This document shows positions 26,057 to 35,900 of a DNA stretch of 64,000 nt, one piece after another. A model generated the notes under the pieces. That model made no database searches. It was given only the letters and a program-made list of their open reading frames with translations, and was not told the origin of the DNA. How positions within the stretch are numbered: position 1 is the first letter of the stretch; every line of letters starts with the position of its first letter. The stretch comes from CBFHWU01 sp965659665 (GTDB lineage: Bacteria > Bacteroidota > Bacteroidia > Flavobacteriales > Flavobacteriaceae): NCBI GenBank assembly GCA_965659665.1, contig CBFHWU010000031.1, positions 1 through 64,000 on the forward strand. The letters run 5' to 3'. The position numbers and the translations under genes were made by a program.

Positions 26057-26129
26057 ACGGGTTTAGCTCAGTTGGTAGAGCACTGGTCTCCAAAACCAGG
26101 TGTCGGGAGTTCGAGTCTCTCAACCCGTG
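26057..26129 (+). tRNA. tRNA-Trp (anticodon CCA)
   Basis: Acceptor ACGGGTT (26057-26063) pairs with AACCCGT (26122-26128), discriminator G. Anticodon stem CTGGT/ACCAG with loop CTCCAAA, anticodon CCA. Only 11 bases separate it from the secE start, so tRNA and mRNA are likely cut from one transcript. Confidence 0.97.
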
Positions 26130-26140
26130 CAAAACAATAT

Positions 26141-26335
26141 ATGACAGGGATTATACATTACATTAAAGAATCGTTCGAAGAGCTTAAGTCTCATGTGTCA
26201 TGGACACCAATGCCCGAATTACAGCGTCAAACTACTGTTGTCATTGTTTTTTCTATCATTTTTTCGTTAGCCATTTGGGGTGCTGATACCGTTTTGTCTA
26301 GAGTAGTTAAACTTTATTTTCAATTTTTTAATTAA
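26141..26335 (+). CDS. secE: Preprotein translocase subunit SecE
   Basis: A 64-residue single-span membrane subunit of the SecYEG channel. The ATG at 26141 begins the conserved protein; the longer frame upstream runs through tRNA-Trp and is not real. The amphipathic KESFEELKSHVSWT helix precedes the single membrane helix near 34-56, the minimal SecE architecture. It is followed 6 bases later by nusG, the usual pairing. Confidence 0.95.
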   Translation: MTGIIHYIKESFEELKSHVSWTPMPELQRQTTVVIVFSIIFSLAIWGADTVLSRVVKLYFQFFN

Positions 26336-26341
26336 AATATA

Positions 26342-26893
26342 ATGACCGAAGCTGATATCAAAAAATGGTATGTTGTACGGGCTGTTAGTGGTCAAGAAAA
26401 TAAAATAAAATCTTATATCGAAACTGAGATATCAAGATTTGGGTACTCCGATTATGTAGAAGAAGTTTTGGTGCCTACCGAAAAAGTGATTCAAATTAGA
26501 GCAGGAAAAAAGATCAATAAAGAACGCGTTTATTTCCCGGGTTATATTATGGTCAAAGCCAACCTTACTGGAGAAGTTCCACATATTATTCGTTCTATTA
26601 CAAATGTAATTGGATTTTTAGGTGAAACAAAAGGAGGTGAACCAGTACCATTACGCCAATCCGAAGTTAATCGTATGCTTGGAAAAGTAGACGAGCTCGC
26701 TGTTCAATCTGACAATGTTGTTATTCCATTTACATTAGGAGAAACGATCAAAGTTATCGATGGTCCTTTTAATGGATTTAATGGCACCATAGAAAAAATT
26801 AATGAAGAAAAACGTAAGTTAGAAGTAATGGTAAAGATTTTTGGTCGCAAAACACCATTAGAACTTTCTTATATGCAAGTCGAAAAAATTTAA
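26342..26893 (+). CDS. nusG: Transcription termination/antitermination factor NusG
   Basis: A 183-residue two-domain factor that binds RNA polymerase and links it to Rho or the ribosome. The NGN domain starts with KWYVVRAVSGQE and includes FPGYIMVKA; the KOW domain begins at GETIKVIDGPFNGFNGTIEKI. Standard length. Start ATG 6 bases after secE. Confidence 0.98.
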   Translation: MTEADIKKWYVVRAVSGQENKIKSYIETEISRFGYSDYVEEVLVPTEKVIQIRAGKKINKERVYFPGYIMVKANLTGEVPHIIRSITNVIGFLGETKGGEPVPLRQSEVNRMLGKVDELAVQSDNVVIPFTLGETIKVIDGPFNGFNGTIEKINEEKRKLEVMVKIFGRKTPLELSYMQVEKI

Positions 26894-26955
26894 AAGTGTT
26901 ACACAACCGGTTTCTTTTTTGCTTCCACAAATGAAGAAATCACTTAAGTAAAATA

Positions 26956-27393
26956 ATGGCAAAAGAAGTAAGTAAAGTAGTTAAGCTACAAGTTAGGGGA
27001 GGTGCTGCGAATCCATCGCCACCGGTTGGACCCGCTTTAGGTGCCGCAGGTGTGAATATCATGGAGTTCTGTAAGCAGTTTAACGCGAGAACTCAAGATA
27101 AAGCAGGTAAGGTTTTACCTGTTGTGATCTCTGTTTTCAAAGACAAATCGTTTGAATTTGTTGTAAAAACACCACCTGCAGCTGTCCAATTGTTGGAAGC
27201 CGCCAAGGTCAAAAAAGGATCTGGAGAACCCAACCGTAACAAGGTGGCTAGTGTGTCTTGGGATCAAGTACGCACTATCGCCGAAGACAAAATGCAAGAT
27301 TTAAATGCATTTACGGTGGAGTCAGCCATGAAAATGGTTGCAGGTACTGCACGTTCGATGGGTTTCAAAGTAAATGGCGAAAGCCCATTTTAA
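26956..27393 (+). CDS. rplK: 50S ribosomal protein uL11
   Basis: A 145-residue protein of the GTPase-associated centre that binds 23S rRNA with the L10-L12 stalk. The N-terminal KLQVRGGAANPSPPVGPALG contains the conserved proline-rich loop; the C-terminal RNA-binding domain ends with GTARSMGF. First ribosomal gene of the rplKAJL-rpoBC set, 62 bases after nusG. Confidence 0.98.
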   Translation: MAKEVSKVVKLQVRGGAANPSPPVGPALGAAGVNIMEFCKQFNARTQDKAGKVLPVVISVFKDKSFEFVVKTPPAAVQLLEAAKVKKGSGEPNRNKVASVSWDQVRTIAEDKMQDLNAFTVESAMKMVAGTARSMGFKVNGESPF

Positions 27394-27409
27394 TCTTTAA
27401 TTGTAAACA

Positions 27410-28099
27410 ATGGCAAAAATTTCGAAAAAACGAAAAGAGGCACTCGCAAAAATTGATCGCGATCAATTGTATTCAATTAAGGATGCTTCCTCATTAGTCA
27501 AGGAAATCACATCATCCAAGTTTGATGCATCAATTGACTTAGCTGTCCGTTTAGGAGTTGATCCTAAAAAAGCAAACCAAATGGTTCGTGGTGTAGTAAC
27601 ACTTCCTTACGGTACAGGTAAAGATGTGAAGGTACTAGCTCTAGTAACACCTGACAAAGAAGCCGATGCTACTGAAGCAGGAGCTGATCATGTAGGGTTA
27701 GACGAATATCTTCAAAAAATCAAAGACGGTTGGACTGATGTTGATGTAATTATTACGATGCCTAGCGTTATGGGAAAACTCGGGCCTTTAGGGCGTATTT
27801 TAGGACCACGTGGTCTTATGCCAAACCCTAAAACAGGTACAGTAACCATGGATGTCGCAAAAGCAATTCGTGAGGTTAAAGCTGGTAAAATTGACTTTAA
27901 AGTTGATAAAACAGGAATTATTCATGCATCAATAGGTAAAGTTTCATTTGAAGCGGATAAAATTCTAGGAAATGCCAATGAACTGATTCAAACATTAGTC
28001 AAATTAAAGCCATCGTCGTCAAAGGGCACCTATATCAAAAGCATTGCGATGTCCAGTACAATGAGTCCTAGTATTCCAATTGACACTAAAGTAATCTAA
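27410..28099 (+). CDS. rplA: 50S ribosomal protein uL1
   Basis: A 229-residue protein of the L1 stalk near the E site. The MPSVMGKLGPLGRILGPRGLMPNPKTGTV signature spans about 121-149, and the two-domain fold is intact. In many bacteria L1 represses translation of its own L11-L1 mRNA; the 16-base rplK-rplA gap has no obvious structure for that, so the target would have to be upstream of rplK. Confidence 0.98.
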   Translation: MAKISKKRKEALAKIDRDQLYSIKDASSLVKEITSSKFDASIDLAVRLGVDPKKANQMVRGVVTLPYGTGKDVKVLALVTPDKEADATEAGADHVGLDEYLQKIKDGWTDVDVIITMPSVMGKLGPLGRILGPRGLMPNPKTGTVTMDVAKAIREVKAGKIDFKVDKTGIIHASIGKVSFEADKILGNANELIQTLVKLKPSSSKGTYIKSIAMSSTMSPSIPIDTKVI

Positions 28100-28122
28100 C
28101 AAGTAGCAGTAAATATTAATTC

Positions 28123-28647
28123 ATGACAAGAGAAGAAAAAGCACAAGCTATTGCGCACATTACTGCCCAACTTGCCAGTTCTTCGAACATCTATTTAACA
28201 GATGCTTCAGGACTGGATGCAGCTACAACATCAAACTTGAGACGAGCTTGTTTTAAAGCGGATATCAAGCTTACTGTTGTAAAGAACACATTGTTAGCTA
28301 AAGCCATGGAGGCTTCTGATAAAGATTTTGGCGAATTGCCATCCATCTTGAAAGGAAATACCGCCATGATGTTGTCCGAAACAGGTAATGGTCCTGCTAA
28401 GGTCATCAAAGAGTTTCGAAAAAAATCAGAACGACCCCTTTTAAAAGGTGCTTTTATTCAAGAAGCTGTTTATTTAGGAGATGATCAAGTCGAAGCATTA
28501 GTTAACATTAAGTCTAAGGATGAGTTGATTGGAGATCTTATAGCACTTCTTCAATCCCCAACCAAAAACGTGGTTTCAGCCCTTCAATCGGGCGGTGGAA
28601 CCCTAGCCGGAATTATCAAAACGCTTTCTGAAAAGAAAGCTTCATAA
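28123..28647 (+). CDS. rplJ: 50S ribosomal protein uL10
   Basis: A 174-residue base of the L7/L12 stalk. The rRNA-binding N-terminus (MTREEKAQAIAHITAQL, then YLTDASGLDAA and LRRACFKADIKLTVVKNTLL) and the C-terminal L12-binding helix are present. It lies 23 bases after rplA and 39 before rplL. Confidence 0.97.
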   Translation: MTREEKAQAIAHITAQLASSSNIYLTDASGLDAATTSNLRRACFKADIKLTVVKNTLLAKAMEASDKDFGELPSILKGNTAMMLSETGNGPAKVIKEFRKKSERPLLKGAFIQEAVYLGDDQVEALVNIKSKDELIGDLIALLQSPTKNVVSALQSGGGTLAGIIKTLSEKKAS

Positions 28648-28686
28648 AAATGAGTAATAAACACAATTTATAAATACGTTCATATC

Positions 28687-29064
28687 ATGGCAGATTTAAA
28701 AGATTTTGCAGAACAATTGGTCAACCTTACAGTAAAAGAAGTAAATGAATTGGCTACAATTTTAAAAGACGAGTATGGAATCGAACCAGCAGCAGCAGCT
28801 GTTGCGGTTGCGGGTCCTGCAGGAGGCGGAGACACCGGAGCTGCTGAGGAAAAAACAGAATTTGATGTAATCCTCAAAGCTGCTGGTGCTTCAAAATTAG
28901 CAGTTGTAAAACTTGTTAAGGAACTTACAGGTCTTGGTCTTAAAGAGGCTAAAGGCTTAGTAGATAGTGCTCCAAGCCCAATTAAAGAGGGTATTGCAAA
29001 AGATGAAGCTGAAGGTCTAAAATCTTCTTTGGAAGAAGCTGGAGCTGAGGTTGAGCTTAAATAA
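28687..29064 (+). CDS. rplL: 50S ribosomal protein bL12
   Basis: A 125-residue stalk protein that recruits translational GTPases. The N-terminal dimerisation helices (to ~33), an Ala/Gly-rich hinge (~37-58), and the C-terminal domain with KLAVVKLVKELTGLGLKEAK (factor-binding) are intact. High copy per ribosome requires uncoupling from rpoB expression, likely by the hairpin that follows. Confidence 0.98.
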   Translation: MADLKDFAEQLVNLTVKEVNELATILKDEYGIEPAAAAVAVAGPAGGGDTGAAEEKTEFDVILKAAGASKLAVVKLVKELTGLGLKEAKGLVDSAPSPIKEGIAKDEAEGLKSSLEEAGAEVELK

Positions 29065-29087
29065 TTATACAATAATTATTTCAAAAA

Positions 29088-29121
29088 GGTTTAAGCTTTT
29101 GGGTTTCCAAAGGCTTAAGCC
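29088..29121 (+). promoter_or_regulatory. Hairpin between rplL and rpoB
   Basis: 29088-29102 pairs with 29107-29121 in a 15-bp stem containing two G-U pairs with a 4-base loop. There is no U-tract after it, so it is more likely an RNase processing site or mRNA-stabilising structure than a full terminator. In E. coli an attenuator and an RNase III site occupy the same place. Confidence 0.7.
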
Positions 29122-29173
29122 ATTTGCTATTTAGTAAACTAATCGTTTCTTTATTTTAATATCAATTTAGTTC

Positions 29174-32100
29174 ATGTCGCACACAAACCAAAGATTTAAC
29201 TTTGCCTCTGCCGCAAACACCCCAGATTATCCTGATTTTTTGGACATCCAAATAAAATCTTTTCAGGATTTTTTCCAATTAGAAACTAAAACGGATGCTC
29301 GAGAAAATGAAGGCCTCTTTAATACATTTATGGAGAATTTTCCCATCTCGGATTCTCGAAATCAATTTGTACTAGAATTTCTTGACTACTTCGTAGATCC
29401 CTCTCGTTACTCTATTCAAGAATGCATAGAGCGAGGTCTTACCTACAGTGTTCCCCTAAAAGCTAGATTAAAACTTTATTGTACCGATCCTGAACACGAA
29501 GATTTTGAAACAATCGTTCAAGACGTGTATTTGGGGGTTATTCCTTATATGACTCCAAGTGGTACATTTATTATCAATGGTGCTGAGCGAATTGTCGTTT
29601 CTCAATTACACCGATCACCAGGAGTATTCTTTGGTCAATCTTTTCATGCGAACGGAACAAAATTGTACTCTGCACGTGTGATTCCGTTCAAGGGTTCATG
29701 GATAGAATTTGCTACCGATATCAATAGTGTGATGTACGCCTATATCGATCGAAAAAAGAAACTCCCCGTAACAACACTTTTCCGTGCTATTGGATTTGAA
29801 CGAGACAAAGATATACTTGAAATATTTGATCTTGCTGAAGAAATAAAGGTTTCTAAAACCAGTCTTAAAAAAGTTTTGGGTCGTAAGCTTGCAGCTCGTG
29901 TTCTAAATACATGGTTTGAAGATTTTGTAGATGAAGATACAGGAGAGGTAGTTTCCATAGAAAGAAATGAAATAGTTCTAGATCGAGATACCTTACTTGA
30001 AAAAGAACATATTGATGAAGTCTTAGAGGCAAATGCCAAAACGATTTTATTGCACAAAGAGGAAGGGCAATCTGCTGAATATGCAATTATCCACAATACC
30101 CTTCAAAAAGACCCTACCAATTCCGAAAAAGAAGCTGTAGAACATATCTACCGTCAGTTGCGTAATGCCGAACCCCCTGACGAAGAAACAGCACGTGGAA
30201 TTATTGATAAATTATTCTTTTCAGATCAACGATATAATCTTGGAGAAGTTGGTCGTTACAGAATGAACAAAAAACTAGGGCTTAATGTTGAAATGGACAA
30301 ACAAGTTTTGACCAAAGAAGACATTATCACAATAATAAAATATTTGATTGAATTGATCAATTCAAAAGCAGAAATAGACGATATTGATCACCTTTCCAAT
30401 CGTCGTGTACGTACCGTTGGAGAACAACTTTCTGCTCAATTTGGTGTGGGCTTATCCCGAATGGCAAGAACCATACGAGAACGAATGAATGTCCGTGACA
30501 ATGAGGTTTTCACTCCCATTGACTTAATCAATGCAAAAACGTTATCCTCAGTTATCAATTCTTTCTTTGGAACGAATCAATTATCTCAGTTTATGGATCA
30601 AACAAATCCATTAGCTGAAATTACACATAAACGCCGTTTATCGGCATTAGGTCCTGGAGGATTATCTCGTGAAAGAGCTGGTTTTGAAGTACGTGATGTA
30701 CACTACACACACTATGGAAGATTATGCCCAATTGAAACGCCAGAAGGTCCAAATATTGGGTTGATTTCCTCCTTAGGCGTTTTTGCTAAGGTGAATAATC
30801 TCGGATTTATTGAAACTCCTTATCGCAAGGTTAATGATGGTGTTGTAGATATTCACAAGACTGTTTACCTTTCTGCTGAAGAGGAAGAGGGTAAAATGAT
30901 CACTCAAGCCAATATCGAAAAAGACCGTAATGGAGTTATAATTCCTGAAAAAGTGATTGCTCGTTTGGAAGCAGATTATCCAGTAATTACCCCTAAAGAA
31001 GTGGATTACACTGATGTTGCTCCAAATCAAATAGCATCTATTTCCGCCTCCTTAATTCCATTTTTGGAACACGATGATGCCAACCGCGCTTTGATGGGAT
31101 CTAATATGATGCGTCAGGCCGTCCCTCTATTACGACCTGAAGCCCCTATCGTGGGAACTGGATTAGAACGACAAGTGGCTCGTGATTCACGCGTTTTGAT
31201 TAATGCAGAAGGTAAAGGTGAAGTCATATATGTAGATGCGGTTAAGATCGTTATACGATATGATATGACCGACAATGAGCGTTTAGTAAGTTTTGATTCA
31301 GATGAAAAAACATACGATTTAATCAAATTTCGAAAAACTAACCAAGGTACTTGTATCAATCTGAAACCAATTGTAGGGGTAGGAGACAAAGTGTCCAAAG
31401 GTCAGGTTTTGTGTGAAGGATATGCCACACAAAAAGGAGAATTAGCACTAGGAAGAAACATGAAAGTGGCATTTATGCCATGGAAAGGATATAACTTTGA
31501 AGATGCAATAGTGATATCTGAAAAAGTGGTCCGAGAAGATATCTTTACTTCTATTCATATTGACGAATACTCCCTTGAAGTTCGTGACACGAAATTAGGA
31601 AAGGAAGAGTTAACAAACGATATTCCTAACGTAAGCGAGGAAGCAACAAAAGATCTAGACGAATTAGGAATGATTCGAGTAGGTACCGAAGTTCATGCTG
31701 GAGATATTTTAATAGGTAAGATTACCCCAAAAGGAGAATCTGACCCTACCCCAGAAGAAAAGTTACTTCGAGCAATTTTTGGAGATAAAGCTGGAGATGT
31801 CAAAGATGCATCTCTCAAAGCTTCTCCCTCACTTAGAGGAGTTGTTATTGATAAAAAACTCTTTACACGCGTCATTAAAGACAAACGAAAACGCTCACAA
31901 GATAAAGAAGAAATACAAGAACTTGAAACGTCGTATCAGTCCAAATTTGATCGTTTAGATGCTCGACTTGTAGAAAAGTTGTTTATTATCCTAAGTGGAA
32001 AAACATGTCAAGGAGTTATTAACGATTTAGGAGAGGAAGTATTACCTAAAGGTAAAAAATACACCCTAAAAATGTTAAATTCTGTTGATGATTATGCACA

Positions 32101-32980
32101 TCTTATAGGAGGGAGTTGGACGGTAGATAAAGAAGTTAACGCTCTAGTTGATGATTTGATGCACAATTACAAGATCAAAGAAAATGATTTGCAAGGAGCA
32201 TTACGACGCGATAAATTTACTATTTCAGTGGGAGATGAATTACCTGCGGGAATACTCAAACTAGCTAAAGTTTATATTGCAAAAAAACGTAAACTCAAAG
32301 TAGGCGATAAAATGGCAGGTCGACACGGAAACAAAGGAATAGTGGCTCGAATTGTTCGTCAAGAAGATATGCCATTTCTTGAAGATGGAACCCCAGTTGA
32401 TATTGTACTAAATCCTCTAGGTGTCCCTTCTCGTATGAATATAGGTCAGATTTATGAAACAGTTTTAGGTTGGGTAGGTCAAAAATTAAACAAAACCTAC
32501 GCCACACCTATTTTCGATGGAGCAAGTAACGATCAGATTGATGCCTTAATCAAAGAAGCAAAAATACCACAATTTGGACATACTTACCTATATGACGGAG
32601 GAACAGGCGAACGTTTTGATCAGCCTGCAACCGTAGGGGTGATTTATATGCTGAAGCTGGGTCATATGGTTGATGATAAGATGCACTCACGCTCTATTGG
32701 GCCTTACTCGCTCATTACCCAACAACCTTTAGGGGGTAAAGCGCAATTTGGTGGTCAACGATTTGGTGAAATGGAAGTTTGGGCATTGGAAGCCTACGGA
32801 GCTTCGAGTACCCTTCAAGAAATTTTGACAGTAAAATCCGATGATGTCATTGGACGAGCAAAAACATACGAATCAATTGTTAAAGGGGAAAGTATGCCTA
32901 AACCAGGTCTGCCTGAATCCTTTAATGTATTGATGCATGAACTCAAGGGATTAGGTCTTGATATCCGATTAGAAGAATAA
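29174..32980 (+). CDS. rpoB: RNA polymerase beta subunit
   Basis: A 1268-residue catalytic subunit. The rifampicin pocket near 470-500 (QLSQFMDQTNPLAEITHKRR, then LSALGPGG) has the wild-type Ser/Asp/His/Arg/Ser residues of susceptible enzymes. Downstream, YNFEDAIVISE, KMAGRHGNKG and LGGKAQFGGQRFGEMEVWALEAYGA are the usual active-site and C-terminal elements. Slightly shorter than E. coli RpoB, as expected for the phylum. Followed 18 bases later by rpoC. Confidence 0.99.
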   Translation: MSHTNQRFNFASAANTPDYPDFLDIQIKSFQDFFQLETKTDARENEGLFNTFMENFPISDSRNQFVLEFLDYFVDPSRYSIQECIERGLTYSVPLKARLKLYCTDPEHEDFETIVQDVYLGVIPYMTPSGTFIINGAERIVVSQLHRSPGVFFGQSFHANGTKLYSARVIPFKGSWIEFATDINSVMYAYIDRKKKLPVTTLFRAIGFERDKDILEIFDLAEEIKVSKTSLKKVLGRKLAARVLNTWFEDFVDEDTGEVVSIERNEIVLDRDTLLEKEHIDEVLEANAKTILLHKEEGQSAEYAIIHNTLQKDPTNSEKEAVEHIYRQLRNAEPPDEETARGIIDKLFFSDQRYNLGEVGRYRMNKKLGLNVEMDKQVLTKEDIITIIKYLIELINSKAEIDDIDHLSNRRVRTVGEQLSAQFGVGLSRMARTIRERMNVRDNEVFTPIDLINAKTLSSVINSFFGTNQLSQFMDQTNPLAEITHKRRLSALGPGGLSRERAGFEVRDVHYTHYGRLCPIETPEGPNIGLISSLGVFAKVNNLGFIETPYRKVNDGVVDIHKTVYLSAEEEEGKMITQANIEKDRNGVIIPEKVIARLEADYPVITPKEVDYTDVAPNQIASISASLIPFLEHDDANRALMGSNMMRQAVPLLRPEAPIVGTGLERQVARDSRVLINAEGKGEVIYVDAVKIVIRYDMTDNERLVSFDSDEKTYDLIKFRKTNQGTCINLKPIVGVGDKVSKGQVLCEGYATQKGELALGRNMKVAFMPWKGYNFEDAIVISEKVVREDIFTSIHIDEYSLEVRDTKLGKEELTNDIPNVSEEATKDLDELGMIRVGTEVHAGDILIGKITPKGESDPTPEEKLLRAIFGDKAGDVKDASLKASPSLRGVVIDKKLFTRVIKDKRKRSQDKEEIQELETSYQSKFDRLDARLVEKLFIILSGKTCQGVINDLGEEVLPKGKKYTLKMLNSVDDYAHLIGGSWTVDKEVNALVDDLMHNYKIKENDLQGALRRDKFTISVGDELPAGILKLAKVYIAKKRKLKVGDKMAGRHGNKGIVARIVRQEDMPFLEDGTPVDIVLNPLGVPSRMNIGQIYETVLGWVGQKLNKTYATPIFDGASNDQIDALIKEAKIPQFGHTYLYDGGTGERFDQPATVGVIYMLKLGHMVDDKMHSRSIGPYSLITQQPLGGKAQFGGQRFGEMEVWALEAYGASSTLQEILTVKSDDVIGRAKTYESIVKGESMPKPGLPESFNVLMHELKGLGLDIRLEE

Positions 32981-32998
32981 TATAATACCATTCAAATA

Positions 32999-35900
32999 AT
33001 GGCTAGAAATAACGAAGTGTTACAACAAAAAAGTTTTAATAAAATATCAATTGGATTATCCTCTCCTGAAACCATTTTAGCGGCTTCAAAAGGAGAAGTA
33101 TTAAAGCCAGAAACGATTAATTATCGTACACACAAACCTGAAAGAGATGGATTGTTTTGTGAGCGAATTTTTGGTCCTATCAAGGATTTTGAATGTGCTT
33201 GTGGAAAATACAAAAGAATTCGATACAAGGGAATTATTTGTGACCGATGCGGTGTAGAAGTTACCGAAAAGAAGGTCCGTCGCGATCGTGTGGGTCACAT
33301 AAACCTGGTCGTCCCTGTGGCACATATATGGTATTTCCGTTCACTACCCAACAAACTGGGTTATTTGCTAGGATTACCCTCTAAGAAATTAGATATGATC
33401 ATTTACTATGAACGATACGTAGTCATTCAGCCAGGTGAAGCTAAAAATGTTGAAGGCGAACCCGTTCAAAAAATGGATTTCTTGACTGAAGAGGAATACC
33501 TTAACATATTGGAATCACTTCCACAAGAAAATCTTTATTTAGAAGACAGTGACCCAAATAAATTTATTGCTAAAATGGGAGCAGATTGTTTGATCGATTT
33601 ATTAGGTAGAATCGATTTAGATGAATTGTCATTCGAACTGCGTCATAAAGCCAACAACGAAACATCAAAACAACGAAAAACAGAAGCTTTAAAGCGGTTG
33701 CAAGTTGTTGAATCTTTACGTGAGGCTAATAAAAATAGAGAAAATAAACCGGAATGGATGATCATGAAAGCCATCCCTGTTATTCCTCCAGAACTTCGTC
33801 CTTTAGTACCGCTAGATGGAGGTCGTTTTGCAACTTCGGACTTAAATGATCTTTATCGAAGAGTAATCATTAGAAATAACCGCTTAAAACGACTCATTGA
33901 AATCAAAGCACCTGAAGTAATATTACGTAATGAAAAACGAATGCTTCAAGAATCTGTAGATTCATTATTTGATAATACTCGTAAATCATCTGCAGTTAAA
34001 ACGGACGCTAACCGTCCACTAAAATCGCTTTCTGATTCTTTAAAAGGAAAACAAGGACGTTTCCGCCAAAATTTATTAGGTAAACGTGTTGACTATTCCG
34101 CTCGCTCGGTCATTGTGGTGGGTCCAGAATTAAAATTATTTGAATGTGGATTGCCCAAAAATATGGCTGCTGAGCTTTATAAGCCATTCATTATAAGAAA
34201 GTTAATTGAAAGAGGAATCGTTAAAACTGTAAAATCAGCAAAGAAAATAATTGACAATCGCGAACCTGTTGTTTGGGATATTTTAGAGAGTGTTTTAAAA
34301 GGACATCCCGTTTTGCTTAACCGTGCTCCTACGTTACACCGTTTGGGAATTCAAGCATTTCAACCTAAATTAATTGAGGGCAAGGCCATACAATTACATC
34401 CGTTAGCTTGTACCGCTTTTAATGCTGATTTTGATGGTGACCAAATGGCAGTTCACCTTCCTTTAGGCCCTGAAGCTATCTTAGAGGCACAAATTCTGAT
34501 GTTGGCTTCTCACAATATCCTAAATCCAGCTAATGGTTCTCCGATCACTGTACCTTCACAGGATATGGTTTTGGGGCTATACTATATGACAAAAGCACGA
34601 AAATCTACGAAAGATCACCCTGTTCTTGGAGAGGGTCTTACTTTTTATGATGCTGAAGAAGTTAATATCGCCTTTAATGAAAATAAAGTATCATTGAATG
34701 CTGTTATCAAAATACGTGCAGTTGATTTTAATGAAGCGGGCGAATTGGTACCTCAAATTATTGAAACTACGGTAGGTCGAGTGTTATTCAATCAAGTTGT
34801 TCCCGAAAAAGCAGGTTTCATCAATGAAGTTTTAACTAAAAAGTCATTGCGTGATATTATTGGTAATATTCTTAAAGTTACAAGTGTTCCAGAAACTGCC
34901 GCCTTCCTTGACAAAATTAAGGATATGGGGTACTCGTTTGCTTTTAAAGGGGGGTTATCCTTTAGTTTGGGAGATATTATTATTCCACCAGAAAAAAATA
35001 CGCTTATATCTGGTGCTAATGAAGATGTAGATGGCATAATGGCCAATTATAATATGGGGCTTATCACTAACAATGAACGTTACAATCAGGTGATTGATGT
35101 TTGGACATCAACAAATGCTAAGTTAACTGAATTGGCCATGAAACGAATTCGAGAAGATCAACAGGGGTTCAACTCGGTATTTATGATGTTAGACTCTGGA
35201 GCCCGAGGTTCAAAAGAACAAATTCGCCAATTGACAGGCATGCGAGGTTTAATGGCTAAACCCAAAAAATCTAATGCTGGAGGTGGGGAAATAATTGAAA
35301 ATCCAATTCTCTCCAACTTTAAGGAAGGACTTTCGATATTAGAGTACTTTATTTCTACTCACGGAGCACGGAAAGGGTTGGCCGATACAGCACTAAAAAC
35401 AGCAGATGCTGGATATTTGACTCGACGATTACATGATGTTGCACAAGATGTCATTGTTAATCAAGAAGATTGTGGTACGCTACGAGGAATAACTGTGGAA
35501 TCTTTAAAGAAAAATGAAGAAGTTGTTGAGAAATTAGGTGACCGTGTTCTCGGTCGAGTGGCTTTACATGATGTTATTAATCCGCTCACAAGTGAGGTAA
35601 TCGTTCAGTCGGGTGAACTTATTTTGGATCACCATATTCAGCACATCGATGCTTCTCCATTAGAATCCGTAGAGGTTCGTTCAGCCCTTACATGTGAAGC
35701 TAAAAAGGGAATTTGCGCAAAATGTTATGGACGAAATCTTGCTACCGGAAAAACAGTGCAAATGGGCGAAGCTGTTGGAGTTATAGCAGCTCAATCTATT
35801 GGAGAACCTGGAACACAACTTACTTTACGTACTTTTCACGTAGGAGGTATTGCGGGGAATATTTCTGAAGAAAATAAATTAGTCGCTAAGTTTAATGGAG

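Noticed and set aside
26021..26140. An N-terminal extension of secE reading through tRNA-Trp.
   Set aside because: The added residues are translated tRNA; the conserved SecE protein begins at 26141.
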